Shown here: piece by piece, positions 38,831 to 50,529 of the stretch
Layout of the letters: the number at the start of each line of letters is the position of its first letter
Numbering within the stretch: the stretch's first letter is position 1
Assembly: GCA_034687125.1 (NCBI GenBank)
Contig: JAQGBZ010000007.1
Span: 547,695-611,694, forward strand
From: Neelides folsomi
Lineage: Eukaryota > Arthropoda > Collembola > Neelipleona > Neelidae
Length of the DNA: 64,000 bases
Direction: 5' to 3'
Translations under genes and position numbers: made by a program
Notes under the pieces: model-generated
What the model was told of the DNA's origin: nothing
Databases searched by the model: none
What the model saw: only the letters and a program-made list of their open reading frames with translations

Positions 38831-40805
38831 CTACACGGTTTCTGCATCTTGATTCCTAAGGAGGCTCCTCGACTCCTTTTTCGTAGCTTGCAAAGCCTCG
38901 CTGTTCTTCGAGTTGAAGAAGAGCCAATGCTTTCGCCCAAGAGGAACAAAAACGTCTCTCTTCGACTCTCCTCGATCCTTTCTCCGGAAGTTGGTCGTGA
39001 GGAGGAGGATGATGATGCCGGCATAGAAAACCACTACAACCTGAAATGTTTAATATTCAATTACCAGAATGGGTTCTGAAGAGCTAATCTCAATTCTATG
39101 GGCGATGTAAGTCGGATATTTTCCCCTGTCACTACTTCTATGATATAAGTTTTGTAATTTAAGCAGTCAATCCATCATTTCAATTGCGTCTCGCCCTCTC
39201 AACTGACGCGGCCTCTCAAACTTTGTTAGAACCTTTTAGAACACATTTGGCCTGCCATAATACGATATACCATACATATGTATGTATGTACACCACTGTA
39301 CACGAATAAACGACATATTCAAAGTAAGTATAACCGCCTATTACATGCTGAAAAATAAATATGAAGTATCATGCTTCTCTCGGATACTGGGATAGTTTAA
39401 TAGTTCTTCTTCAAGTTCCGAAATAGGAGGTTATTATAATATACCATTATAATGAACATTTTTATCAAATTATTTTAAATTATTTTAAAGCTAAAATTTA
39501 GATGAAAATCATTAATGTACTAATATATGTATATTCATGCAATGTTTATTATTAGAAATACTAATTTATTTAATTCCCTTAAACCATTTAAATTTATTTC
39601 CTCAAACTCGATTAAATGAATTAATGTGGTAGATATAATGAAAATATATTGTCCATACTCATAACAGGGAATTGCAGTGTCTATGGCTCGTATATGCAAG
39701 ATATTTATTTATATATCAAAAGCATTTAATAAGATTAAATTGAGCATGGGAAATAAGATTGTTAAAAGATTAAGTGAAGATTAAAGAGAATAAAAACGTT
39801 CCGAACCGTCACGTATATAATTGCATCTGTGGAGTAATCAGATTTTAAAATAATTTGACGATGCGGGTGGGCGTGAAATGGGAAATTGTGTCTTCTCATC
39901 TTGAAGGAATTCCTTCTTCTTCCCGGTTTTCAATTTGCCCCAACGCGAAGTCTGAAAGTAAAAGGAACGTGAAGAGTTATGTGGAGAAATTGGTAAAAAC
40001 CACCCTGGGGTCTCGGGCCGTGGTAATATGATGAAAGACCCTTTGAGGCAGGACGAGTAATTTAATTCCCTCCTAATTGAAAGGGTGTAGGGATGGATGT
40101 AGGAGAATAATCTAATCAACTTGTCCCTGGGTTTACCAATGGACTTGGAAGCTGGCCGGAGGTGATAAATGGGATGTCGTGATTGAAAGGAAAAGAACTT
40201 ACCTCCCTGGGTCCTCGGGTGAGGTATAATACTGGAATGGCGTGAGAAGTCGAGGGAAAACCATCAGAGCGAGTCGAGAATTAGAAAGGTGATATTTGCG
40301 GTCAATCCGCTTTATCCACTCTCACCGCTCTCACCTGCTTCGGTCTCTTTTCCCCTCTCACTCAGAGAAATCTCTCGTTCCTCATCCTTTTCCATCCCCG
40401 GGTGGTGATACGGTTCACCGTTCCAATCCCTGCGCCGGACCAAATGCTCCAAAATTCTCTAGATTTCTTCCCTTTTTAATCAAGTCTTCCCAACTGCGAC
40501 TCATTGTTCAAATAACCTAATTTTCACTTCATCATATTTTCATTGTACACCCGATGAGGAAGATGGGAATCGAAAGTGGCCTATATTGCAAATACTTATT
40601 ATATGGGGAACATTCCCTATGGCTCCATTAGTCCGCAATTGAATGGCTAAATAAAGACTAAACGAGGCAATTAACTTGAATTATTGAATCATGAATTCCT
40701 ATCAAAGTGTAATGAAATAATGATGCAGGATGGAAGAGCGAACCACCACCATGGTGAAGCCAACAATTGCATAAATAACCCCATGAGTGAATTGAAACAC
40801 ACGGG
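38831..40805 (-). CDS. Probable membrane-protein gene, 5' part unresolved
   Basis: The 3' coding exon 39040-38831 is well defined: acceptor catttcag, then a hydrophobic stretch (VVVVFYAGIIILLLTTNF), a basic stretch (RRKDRGESKRD) and a ~40-residue polar tail ending QDAETV. Upstream, 40805-40750 has a strong polypyrimidine acceptor and reads RVFQFTHGVIYAIVGFTM. Joined after that Met, the two halves give one continuous transmembrane segment. The join is in phase, but the donor (ATG|GTGGTGG) is weak. Other intervening pieces with good splice signals (donor GGGAG|GTAAGTTC near 40200, acceptor near 39957) may belong to alternative forms. The N-terminus was not found. Family unknown. Confidence 0.4.
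39041..40749 (-). other. Putative intron / unresolved transcribed region
   Basis: Between the two better exons of the minus-strand membrane gene. It contains a strong minus-strand donor near 40200 and a polypyrimidine acceptor near 39957, followed by an open frame (TSRWGKLKTG...) to a stop near 39838. I could not join these convincingly. Confidence 0.3.
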
Positions 40806-40931
40806 CTTTAAGGAGGAAAGATGAAGGCGGACGGGAAGTGGGAACCGGAGTTTGGCCAACTCACTCCCCCATACATAGGAGGATAATACAATGAGGAAAT
40901 TGATGTAATTGAGAGATTGAGAGGGAAAGAG

Positions 40932-41264
40932 ATGAGTAGAGTGATCACTATTGTAGTTATAAGCATCTATATCTTAATTTCTCTTCGCGCAGTCTCTTCG
41001 GTTCTCTTAGGTCCCGGATCTTTCTATTTACCCAGAGCTCCTGTTCTGCAGGTTGAGGATCATACGTCCTTAACCGCCGCACTTTCCTCTTCATCTCTCT
41101 CAAATCGGCCCAGTGTTCTGGTTTCCACCCTCAACCCATGGTGGGAGACGAGGAAAATGAGCGGGAGTGTCGGGAGATTTCCCATACAAGTAATACATAA
41201 TAGACGAGGGAAAGTTGACAGCTCAGGATTCAATTTCGAGGATTCGAGCCCTCAAGCCACCTAA
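40932..41264 (+). CDS. Possible small secreted protein (110 aa), family unknown
   Basis: A single-exon frame starts MSRVITIVVISIYILISLRA, a good signal peptide with a hydrophobic core and a likely cleavage site near residue 22-24. The remaining ~86 residues have no cysteine, are Ser/Arg-rich and include dibasic-type sites (ETRK, NRRGK) that a prohormone convertase could use. Two AATAAA signals follow closely (41279-41284 and 41309-41314). A neuropeptide-type precursor is one possibility, but no known peptide motif is recognised. The longer frame from a TTG at 40917 is not used. No homology supports it. Confidence 0.4.
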   Translation: MSRVITIVVISIYILISLRAVSSVLLGPGSFYLPRAPVLQVEDHTSLTAALSSSSLSNRPSVLVSTLNPWWETRKMSGSVGRFPIQVIHNRRGKVDSSGFNFEDSSPQAT

Positions 41265-41314
41265 GCCGAATTCCTGGGAATAAACCGTGTGAGAACTTCC
41301 GATTCATGAATAAA

Positions 41315-44300
41315 TGATTTCAATTTACAACAACATGCTTTCTTTTTATCATTCTCTGCACTTTAGTCATAAATTGCCATTTGTATGGATGGCCTCGAGA
41401 TGTGATATGGGGAAAGTATGAGATAATAATCATTTTGGAGTGATAGGAGGAGAGCCGGCGAGAATTCAAGGAATCTGAATTAATAACATTAAAAGGACAG
41501 GGTGGAGCAATAAACCTTTAGGACTCACCAAATTTCTCCCCATTTCCCTTCCCAACTTCCTACTACACATCATCGTATTATGTAAGTGCCTGGCTCCCTT
41601 TACAAGTATGGGCTGATCGATACAGAATTTAATTTCCAACCGACTCCATCATTTTAATTCACTTCCGTCCATTCCCAACAATTACGTCTAGGTCTTATCT
41701 GTGGAGAGAATTACATATGTAGTGCGGGTGGAAAATTGACATAAAAGACATATCCCTATCCCAATCTTACAGACAATAAGAAACCCCAACTCCACATCAT
41801 CAAACATTATACAAAGTAAACTCACTGATGTACCTATACGTATATTCGCTATGGTGGAATCTTAGGCCTGTATCTACCATATATTACATCTTTGTATCTA
41901 CCTATGTATTTACATTTTATCTAAATAAATATATGCTATTTTAAACATAGGTATATTAAATTAAGCTATTATTGATTTGCATCATTCACACTTACACACT
42001 GAAGGGGAATTTATTAAAGGTAGGTAATTGATATAATTTTACAGTTGTATATAAGTAAGTATATCCTTATTTCGGATAAGATTGGAAGTTTGACATATCT
42101 TATATGTATTAAAGAGAACAAGGTGTCCCTAAACCTTTTAAGATGTATGTACTACATAGTAGGTGTATCCCTTTGACTTTTGATTTTCTCAGGAAGATCA
42201 GTCTTCAGCTCTTATCTCCTTTCCCTATGGTCCCTATCCCTACCTATAGTCGTCGGTCGCCGAGTCAATGCATTTCCCGGGGTTTAGAACTCGATTTAGA
42301 ACACAATTTTAATTACTATTTACTATAGATTATAATAAGCTAATCTAAATCAAGTTCTAAACACCGAGAAATATATGTATTGACTGGGCGATGGGAGACG
42401 CATACTCATATCTAGCAGAATATTTTTTGTATTTATCAACTTAATATTAACTGATCAGTAAAATTGAGAGCTTTAAAAATATTTTATGGCTATCAAAAGA
42501 TCTTTGAAGTTATTTCCCACGCTCACCTAAGCTTACTCATATTTACATAGGGACCATAGTACATAAAAGCCATTCATAAAGATGTTAATGCTGTATGCTA
42601 TGCTATGTAATTGGATATTGGCCATATTGGATATTGGTGCAAAGCTTTGAAACGATATGGAACCATACTCTTGTTTCTGTTCATTAATAAATCCCTAATT
42701 TACGATGTTTTTATGCATTTACATATTAGAAAGGAAAGCCTGAACAATGTGATCGATTCTTTTTAAGTAAAAAAATTAACACTGACTGAAAAAACATCTG
42801 GGTCTCGGAAACTTTGCGTTGTTGCTGCCATGTGTGTTTACTCTTAACTCGCTCACTATGTGTATGTAATATATAAAGAGAGTGAGAGGTGAAGATGGTC
42901 TATAAATTCTCCAACTAACTCGCTCTCATGTCCTTCCATGCGTGCTTAGAGAAAAAGTATAGAAACTCAACCAGGGAAAGTTCCTCGGAAAGTTGGAGAT
43001 GACGAAGAGACTCCTCTGGCAAAAAACTTGAGTCGACTAATTTAATCCATTAGATAATATGCGTTCATACACCGTTGATTTTACTTTACTTTTCAATATG
43101 AAGCATGCTTCACACTTGAATTGAATAAAAACTTCATTAATTTCACCAATTACGCAGTTTCTGCGTAATACCATTTGTAATTTTATAGGTAAGATAAAGT
43201 TAGGATATTATCCTTTTACTCTGATCCTGGTTAAAATTCCAAACTATCATTTTATAACATTATGATATGTATGGTGAGTATATTTATTTATTTATAGGAT
43301 TAGAAATAGTCTTGCATTAAATTGTAAATTTCTACAATATCAGTATGTATGGCTGTAACTAGTAACTAACCCCTATGCCCGTACATATTCAGATTAATGA
43401 GAGTGAGAGTAGTAGAGCATTTATGTGCAATCATTAGTGTAATAAATAGAATATTATACCCGTATATGTATAATACTTTCACCCAGCATCACACATACTT
43501 AATTTTAAAAGTTAGGAAAATATATTCAAGTTTAGTAGTTTTTAACTCATTGCATGATCTTCCTGACGGCCCAAACTGCCAACGGCCAAATTCAGTAATA
43601 TTATCTAACATAAAATATAAAGTTATTAGATATGGGACTCGAAAACATCCGAAGCCATATGTATTTGATAGGGACTAGCAAAGTATTAAATAAATAAGGG
43701 CCAATCTTCGCGTTCCCCAACTCTGAAACTTTTAATGAAATAGACGTGATATTTATACGTAATGAACAAAATATTGTTGCGGAGTTTCAGAAGTCTCGAT
43801 TTCAATTACATGTTATTACTTTTCCTACTGTTATGCGCCCGGATGCAAAGAAAGTAAAGAAAGTTGAAAATCACGAGTTTGTTGATGATAACATTACACC
43901 ATGTAATCTAAGCATAAACTTTAATTAATGATATAAATAAAAACTTGTTCCTTTTTATACAAAATATGAAGGTAGCTTGACTAAAGATGTAAATGTTCAT
44001 TAAATGCTTAGTGTACCATTAAAATCAAAAATGCAATTACATTTCTCCCATCATGATTTATAAGTAAAACATAAATATGTATGCAAAGTAGGCATGCAAG
44101 GATATATATCTGTATTTATGCTATTAGGTGTTAGGTATAACTTACTTTGATTTTAATAAAGGGCTTTATCGTGCATGTGCATAATATACATAGTAAATAA
44201 CTCCAAAAGTTTTTGTTAAAATTATTTAACTACTGCATTAGTTAGATAAATCTTTAGACATTATATTAAATACAGATATAATTGGTAATAATAAATACTA

Positions 44301-44632
44301 GGCAGAACAATTTTATCGTAGATATAAATAACAGTAGTACATAACGGAAGTTTGTACTAAACAGGCAATGATATTTTAATATCCGTCGCACATTCAGCTT
44401 ATAAATATATTTGTATATGGCAATTAATATCCATTATAAATATAAATAAATAAGCCAATCATACTTGTATTTCTTATTACCAACATAAATATTTATAAGT
44501 AGATAAGAATTAAAGGGATTAATCATCAACAAATTGATAAGTCAAAATAATTAAATCATTAAAATACAATATAAATATGTAGTATTACTATACTTACATT
44601 GAAAAAAATTACTTTACCTTATATACCTAGTA
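41315..44632. other. AT-rich intergenic region
   Basis: No convincing coding exon. Open frames at 43397-43678 and 43746-43928 lack domains and codon structure. A TATATAAAG at ~42871-42879 followed by GC-richer sequence to ~43040 could be a plus-strand promoter or non-coding first exon, but no coding exon follows in phase. Confidence 0.45.
42251..42400. repeat. Imperfect long palindrome (~50-bp arms)
   Basis: The left arm (42251-42300) and the reverse complement of the right arm (42344-42400) share CGTC, GTCGCC, AGTCAAT, GTTTAGAACT and GATTTAGA blocks in the same order, with small gaps. The central spacer is ~43 bases. It looks like an old fold-back or MITE element; no target duplication was recognised. 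Confidence 0.6.
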
Positions 44633-44927
44633 TTCCTCCGGTTCATATTTATAGGCACAATTCATTCGACTTTTTACCTTCCTTTTCCTTGGCTCGGCCT
44701 ACCTTCCTCTCATTTTCTCTTTTCCTTGCGATTCCTCATCAATTATATTTTATCAATGGGAAAAGGTAAAAAACACCAGAGGAATCAATTAACTTGATTA
44801 AAATAAAGTTTTTAAATAATACAAGTGTCAGCATAATTAAAAATGAACTCTGCACTCAAAGGCCGAGCCAAGGAAAAGGAAGGTAAAAAGCCGAATGAAT
44901 TGTGCCAATACATATGAACCGGAGGAA
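44633..44927. mobile_element. 295-bp MITE with 68-bp terminal inverted repeats and TA target duplication
   Basis: Terminal repeats 44633-44700 and 44860-44927 match at 65 of 68 positions by eye, beginning TTCCTCCGGTTCATAT and ending GGCTCGGCCT. TA lies directly outside both ends (44631-44632 and 44928-44929). The interior is non-coding. Long repeats plus a TA duplication fit a non-autonomous Tc1/mariner-type element. Confidence 0.85.
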
Positions 44928-45252
44928 TACATACAGAAGAGAATTAATGTTTATAACTTTATATTAGATAGATGACATTTCGTAAAATTTAAAAATAACC
45001 TGAAAATGACGAATTAAATGTAATCTATTCAATAAAATATTGCAATACAAAATATTATATGGCAAAATGGTTTACTATAGATTATTTTTATAATAATTTC
45101 CTTGTTTATTGTAAGTAGTCATAAAGGGAAATAAAGTTTCATCTGATTTGTATAAAATACACAATTGTAATTAAAGCTAAAATAAAGATAATTGCAATTA
45201 AAGTTGATTAAAATTCAGATTGGTATGCAAATTAATAATTGTGTTGAATCAT

Positions 45253-48200
45253 TTATTTCGAAGTAAGTTCCTGGTAGCAAGCATCGCAAACTCTGACTGG
45301 TTTCTTGCTGCTTGGAATGGAAGCTGATTGAGAAGAGCAGTCGTTGCAAAAGATGTTTCCACAATGTCTACATCATTAAAAAACCAATAAAAGACTGCAA
45401 TAAAATTAAATATTGAGAATAACGTAAAGACTTTTTACCGACAATGGTGTTTCCTGAAACAAAAAAACATTTTATTAAAACTCAATACATCCTACTTTAA
45501 TATTAAAAATAAAAGATAATACATATTAATATAGAATACATACATAAATATAAATGTTATACCTCTATAATTACTATAATAATTAAATGGCTCACCTAAT
45601 TGTAAGGCTGAACTCTTTAAAACAAGTGCCGCATATGTTGACCAAAGAATCATCAAGCCATTTTCGACCTTCTTTTTTGGCACTTTCCAATTGCAAACTT
45701 TGATTTTCTCTTCCCAACTCGTGTAAAGCGGCCATATTGTCTTCTAATTTCCTTCGTGCTTCTTTAACTAAATTCTCTGCCTTTTCTCTCTCGCTGTCAG
45801 AATTCAAGATGCGTTCCAATAAGATGGCCTTTTCCTCTTCGCACTTCTTCGTAAGATCTATATAATACACAAGTGTTCATGTATAATTAATTATATTTTA
45901 CCTCCATTGCCACAGAGGATAATAATGATCTTATACAATTACCTGAAATTTCTTCTTTGTTTTTGACAGATTCAATTTGGACCAAACTTAATTTACTTCT
46001 CATTTCCTCAAGCTCTACTTTGCTTTCACTCCAAACTTTTCCAATAGATTCTAATTCTCCCTTTACTTTATTATATAAGTCTATAGTCTCTTTTACCTTT
46101 TGAACTTTTTCTTCAATTGTGATCTGGAAGGAAGGAAAAGTTATTCTTTGGCCATTTTAAAATCCCCAATATTAATTATAATGAATGAATAGAACTGAAT
46201 CCACTCATACTTGTCAGATTAAAATCATTAAAACTTTATCTTTACCTTAAGTTCACAAATCTCCTTCTCTTTATTTTTAAGAGAGCTTTCTTTCTCCATT
46301 AGATTTTCCTTAATTGAATCCATTTCTTTGTTCATTTTCAAAATTTCACCAGTCTTTGATTCTTCCAATGAATTAAAGTTTTGAGTCAATTTCTTCAATT
46401 CTGACTGAGAACTTTCATAATTCTGCTTAAGAGTCCCATGGTCTTTTGATTTCTCTTCCAGTTGAAGATTGAGCTCTTCATTTTCTTTCATAAGAGACTC
46501 TTTGAGTTTATTTCCTTCAATCCGGAGTTGTTCCTCGTTTTGCAACCTAATGTCAAGGCTATTCATTTGCTCACTTAAGGCCAATCTTTCATCTTTCAAA
46601 CGGATCTAAATAACAATATCAATTTTATCAATTTACTAATAACAGATAATAAATTTCAATTATAAAATAGATTTTTAGCAAACCGATTCGTTTTGATTTT
46701 GTTCGATAATAAAATTTAAACCCTCGACATCTTTTTTAAGCCTCTCCAGCGAACTTTCCATAGATTGAACTTTGTTATCTGAAAAATTTAAGATTAAGAT
46801 AAATTAGAAATATTTACTTTTGTTATAATAATTTAAATAATAGGTAATTGGGCTTTATTTCTTTTCACAAACCTCTGATTTTAAGAGCAATTATATGTTC
46901 TTCCTCTTTGTTTTTCATTATAGTTTGCTTCTCCAATTCCTGTGAAAATAATTGAAGATAATGAAAATGATTATTTAATTAAAGAAAGAAATTTTTCACA
47001 AAAATAAATAAGAAAAAACCTTGCGATTGATTTGTTCGTTAAAAAGCAAGGCCTTTTCCATTGATTGCTCTTTTTCAGCTTCGTGAGCTTCGTGCAAGAC
47101 TTTGTATTCATTTAATGATTTTTCTAATTTGATTTCTAAATTGTGAACATTGTTTTGCAGCTCTTTGTTGAGATTCTGAGATAACTCCAAGTTGGTGCGA
47201 TAAATTCGATTGTCATTTTGGAGTTCTTCAAGTGCTCCTTTTAAATCTTCTCCTTCAAATTTTCGAAGAAGTTCCTTCTTTTGCTCTTCAAGTCTTTCAA
47301 TCTCTTCTTTCAAGCACCAGCATATTTTATTAGCTTCATCCAATCTCTTATCATTCTGAAAAATTAAATAAAATTCAATTTAAATTAAATCAACTTGAAC
47401 AATTTACTAATTTCACAATTTAATAGATTCATAAGTATTGTCAATCATTATCATATTTATATAAGTAACAGTAACAAACGTACATTTTCTTGTAAAGAGG
47501 CTAAATCCCGATTTTTTGAAGCATTTTCAGAGAGGGCAGCTTCTAGTTCAATGGACAATTTTTCGCCCTTGTCCATAAGTTCCTGCGTTTTAGTTTTGTA
47601 AAAGCTTGAAGCTTCCTTGTAAGAATCAATCTCTTTAGTTGTTTCTTCTTGTAATTTGACATTTGCCTCAAGACTCTTAATAAACCCCTTTATTTCTTCT
47701 TCTTTGGCCGCTAATCGAACCTCCAAATCGCCCAACCTTTTTTGAAGCTCGATCACTATTTCATTTTCAGCAATGTCAGCCCCCTCTGACCTAAGAAATC
47801 AAACAAAGTTATAAAGCGAGATAAAACGAATTGAATAATAAAACTAGGAATTTTCATACTTTTGTTCTAAAGTGTCTCGTTGAATAAGTTTCTGTCGTAA
47901 GTCATTGTTTTCAATGTTAAGTGAGCGAAGCATATCTTCTATTTTTCCTTTCTCCGAGAGCAAAGTTAAGATTCTGTCTTGGTCTCCTTTTATTTGCTCT
48001 TTCAAAATCTCAAGTTCTTTCTTGACTGTAAAAGAAATGCTAATCAATATAATGAATTACAATGTTGGTAAATATAGTAAATAAATATGAATATAAATTA
48101 CATAAAGTTTCTTCAGCAGTCGGCATTCTCAGCATTTGACTTTTGTTAAGACCTCGCATATCTCTCATATCATCCTGTTATTTAAATAGGTAAAGTTTTT

Positions 48201-48615
48201 CAAAACATAAACACAATCAAATACTAAATACAATCAAAAAGCTTAATTATGTAAAATAATAAACTTTTTATAATTACGGTCAATTGATGCACAGCCCCAT
48301 TTTCTAATTCCTGATTACCGGAAGCTTCATGAAAAGTTTCAAAGTGTTCAATGTTGTAATGACTTTCAAGCTCCTCTGGAGATGAAAATGCCATCATGCA
48401 TTGAGGGCAAAGGAAGCCTTCAGCAGAGTGATGATCACTATCGAATTTCTTTGGGTTTTGATCACCGGATCCTTCTCGGCCTCCATTACCCTTAAGATCA
48501 ATTATAGTTAAAAACCAAAAATTAATAAAGATTTATGAAATACAATGAAAAGAACATCCAATTGTCATACCATGTCGGCGATTCGATTTACAAGACTCTT
48601 AATGTCCTTAAACAT
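45253..48615 (-). CDS. EEA1: Early endosome antigen 1 (EEA1), compact
   Basis: Rab5 effector and tether for early-endosome fusion, recruited by PI3P. Thirteen exons close in phase (744 aa): 48615-48571, 48490-48278, 48174-48102, 48025-47860, 47790-47484, 47355-47020, 46939-46873, 46778-46684, 46605-46246, 46123-45943, 45857-45596, 45453-45439 and 45367-45253. An N-terminal C2H2 finger, the Rab5-binding site in the family, has [10 protein letters not shown] at ~41-50 and SHYNIEH at ~57-63. Residues ~100-670 are Glu/Lys/Leu-rich coiled coil. [10 protein letters not shown] precedes a C-terminal FYVE finger with [15 protein letters not shown] and [12 protein letters not shown], so all zinc cysteines and the PI3P-binding basic patch are present. 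About half the human length (1411 aa), because the coiled coil is shorter. The 15-base exon 45453-45439 encodes most of the KHHCR motif. Candidate AATAAA on the minus strand at 45110-45105. Confidence 0.93.
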
Positions 48616-49241
48616 CTCACACCTTCAATCTGTCAAAAATTAAAATATTTATTACACTCAATTATATGCCATGTTCAACAATCGATTTACCAGTATTCAA
48701 TCAAAATTTATATGGAGTAAATTTTACTCTAAATTTAAATCTAAAAGTGGAATGAGTCTGGCTCATATAAATTGTCTCAATCTCATTAACAAAATTCTTG
48801 TCCAAATTAGAAGTAAAGCTTCCAAAACTTTCAATATTTATGCTCTAATAATACACGTATCATTAAAGATGTTGTCGAGAGTTGTGAAATCAAGTAATTA
48901 CCTTAACTATCTTTTGGCTAAATCGTCGAGAACAAATCCCCTCCCCAGTGAGCACACTGAAAGCTGTAATCCCCCAGTCACAATTGAGCTGTCATGAAGT
49001 GAAAAGAACAGGCCTTAGTTATAAATTATGTAACTGATGTCAATATTTATGATAAATACTTTTTAACAATCTTAAATATTTAGTTTAAATATTAAATAAA
49101 AAATTGCCAAGTACCTGGGACTGACGCGAGAGGTTTGAGTAGCAAATTATAGGCGAACGACAACATGTGAACAAGTTTGATGGAAAAGGGAGCATGTAGG
49201 ACGTATTTACTTACTTTGTATACCTATTTAATCTTAACATT
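48616..49241. promoter_or_regulatory. EEA1 upstream region
   Basis: Contains the EEA1 5'UTR and probable promoter between its start codon and the hAT insertion. No coding exon or clear core element was seen. Confidence 0.4.
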
Positions 49242-49347
49242 GTGGAGATCAAAGGTGGGCGTTTTAAGCCCGGTCGGACGAAACCCTAGCCCGATCATAT
49301 GTTTTTCAAAAACCCGCCCGAACCCGAGTCCGATTATTCATGTTTTT

Positions 49348-49475
49348 ATAGGGCCCGCCCCCGAGCCCGAGCCCAATCAATTCTGAAATTTTAGGGCCTG
49401 CCCGAGCCCGATCAATCCTGAATTTTTAGGGCCCGCCCGAGCCCGATCAATCCTGAATTTCTAAAGCCCGAGCAC
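49348..49475. repeat. Subterminal GCCCGAGCCCGATCAAT tandem repeats of the hAT element
   Basis: About three degenerate copies of a ~35-bp unit (core GCCCGAGCCCGATCAAT, then CTGAATTTTTAGGGCC). Inverted GCCCGAGCCCG motifs recur near the right end (50793-50822). Such subterminal arrays are transposase-binding sites in hAT elements. Confidence 0.75.
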
Positions 49476-49928
49476 GGCCGGGCTCGGTAAAAATCATAGA
49501 GCCCGACCATTACCCGCATCGGGCACTGATTGGGCTATTAGGTAAAGTGATTTGTAGTTTATGGTAAGTGTAGTTTATATATTCTACTTACTACTAATAA
49601 CAATGAAATGTCCTAATATATTTACTTAAGATATAAGATAAAAACAATCCAAGTTTAAGCCTCTATTTACACAAAAAAGCATTTAAACAACTTCTCGAGT
49701 TGAATGAGTTCATTGAAGATTAAACATTTCCCAATTAATGTTTTACGCCTATTACACTTAAGTCGATTTTTTTAAGACAGTAAGATTTATATATATATTT
49801 ATATAACATAATAGTTTGTTTAAATAGAAAAAAATAATTTTATGAAAATTTTAACCTAAATAAATTGTTTTCGGTTAACAACATTATTAATTGTATTATA
49901 ATAATATAAATTGTAGGTGCCAACTAAG

Positions 49929-50348
49929 ATGGGTGGAGGAGTATCAAAAGGGGACATTGACAACAATCTGCAAATTGCTCAAGAAACGAAGGACAGATTT
50001 AAAGAGATACAAATCAAAGAAATGAAAAACGACACTCGACTTCAAGGGATGAATGATATCATGGACATGGTGAAGGAACATGCTTCCTAAATTGATGCCA
50101 TTATTGGACTCTTCATTCTGATTGTCGTATTGATTTGCGTTGCATTCGCATTGAAAAAGAAGTTCAAAACACTCAAACTCCTAACACTTCCAACATTGAA
50201 TCAGACAAAAAATACAATTGAGCTAGCCTTCACATTAATGAAAGAAGAAGCATGCAATATTAATGAAAATGACGCACAAATGATTTCTGTTTCGCAAGAA
50301 GAGCCTCCTAAAAAGAAAGCTAAATCTACAGTTTTTGATGAACTCTGA
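49929..50348 (+). pseudogene. Chimeric frame inside the hAT element: membrane-protein-like N-terminus fused to transposase remnant
   Basis: An ATG opens MGGGVSKGDIDNNLQIAQET, a glycine-2 start of the kind used for N-myristoylation, then a charged amphipathic helix. One in-frame TAA (50088-50090) interrupts the frame, which then continues IDAIIGLFILIVVLICVAFA and KKKFKTLK: a transmembrane helix with a basic stop. It runs on into a Glu-rich stretch ending PPKKKAKSTVFDEL, resembling the linker before a hAT dimerisation domain. The first ~75 codons do not look like transposase, so they may be a captured foreign segment. Family not recognised. A gtag directly before the ATG region may be a remnant splice acceptor. 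Confidence 0.5.
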
Positions 50349-50529
50349 TATGATCCCCGAGAGCAAAGATGAATCTATGCAGCTTTCAGAGATTCAGACT
50401 TATTTGACAGAGCCCTTGTCTAAGAATTTGAAATGCGATTAAGATGTACTCAATTATTGGAAACTTAACAAACATCGTTTCCCAATCTTGTCAAACTTGG
50501 CCTTAACATACTCGCCTTTAACATCATGA
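50349..50529 (+). pseudogene. hAT transposase C-terminal dimerisation domain remnant
   Basis: In the frame shifted by one from the preceding segment: SEIQTYLTEPLSKNLKC, a TAA, then DVLNYWKLNKHRFPILSNLA and a TGA at 50527-50529. The [D]VL.YW..N..RFP.LS.LA pattern is the hATC signature. One frameshift and one internal stop make it non-functional. Confidence 0.85.

Noticed and set aside
39838-40119. 93-codon minus-strand frame
   Set aside because: Its 3' half has a good acceptor near 39957, but I could not connect it in phase to either the 38831-39040 or 40750-40805 exon; not called as a separate gene.
43397-43928. Two plus-strand frames of 93 and 60 codons
   Set aside because: AT-rich, no domain, no flanking splice signals that build a gene.
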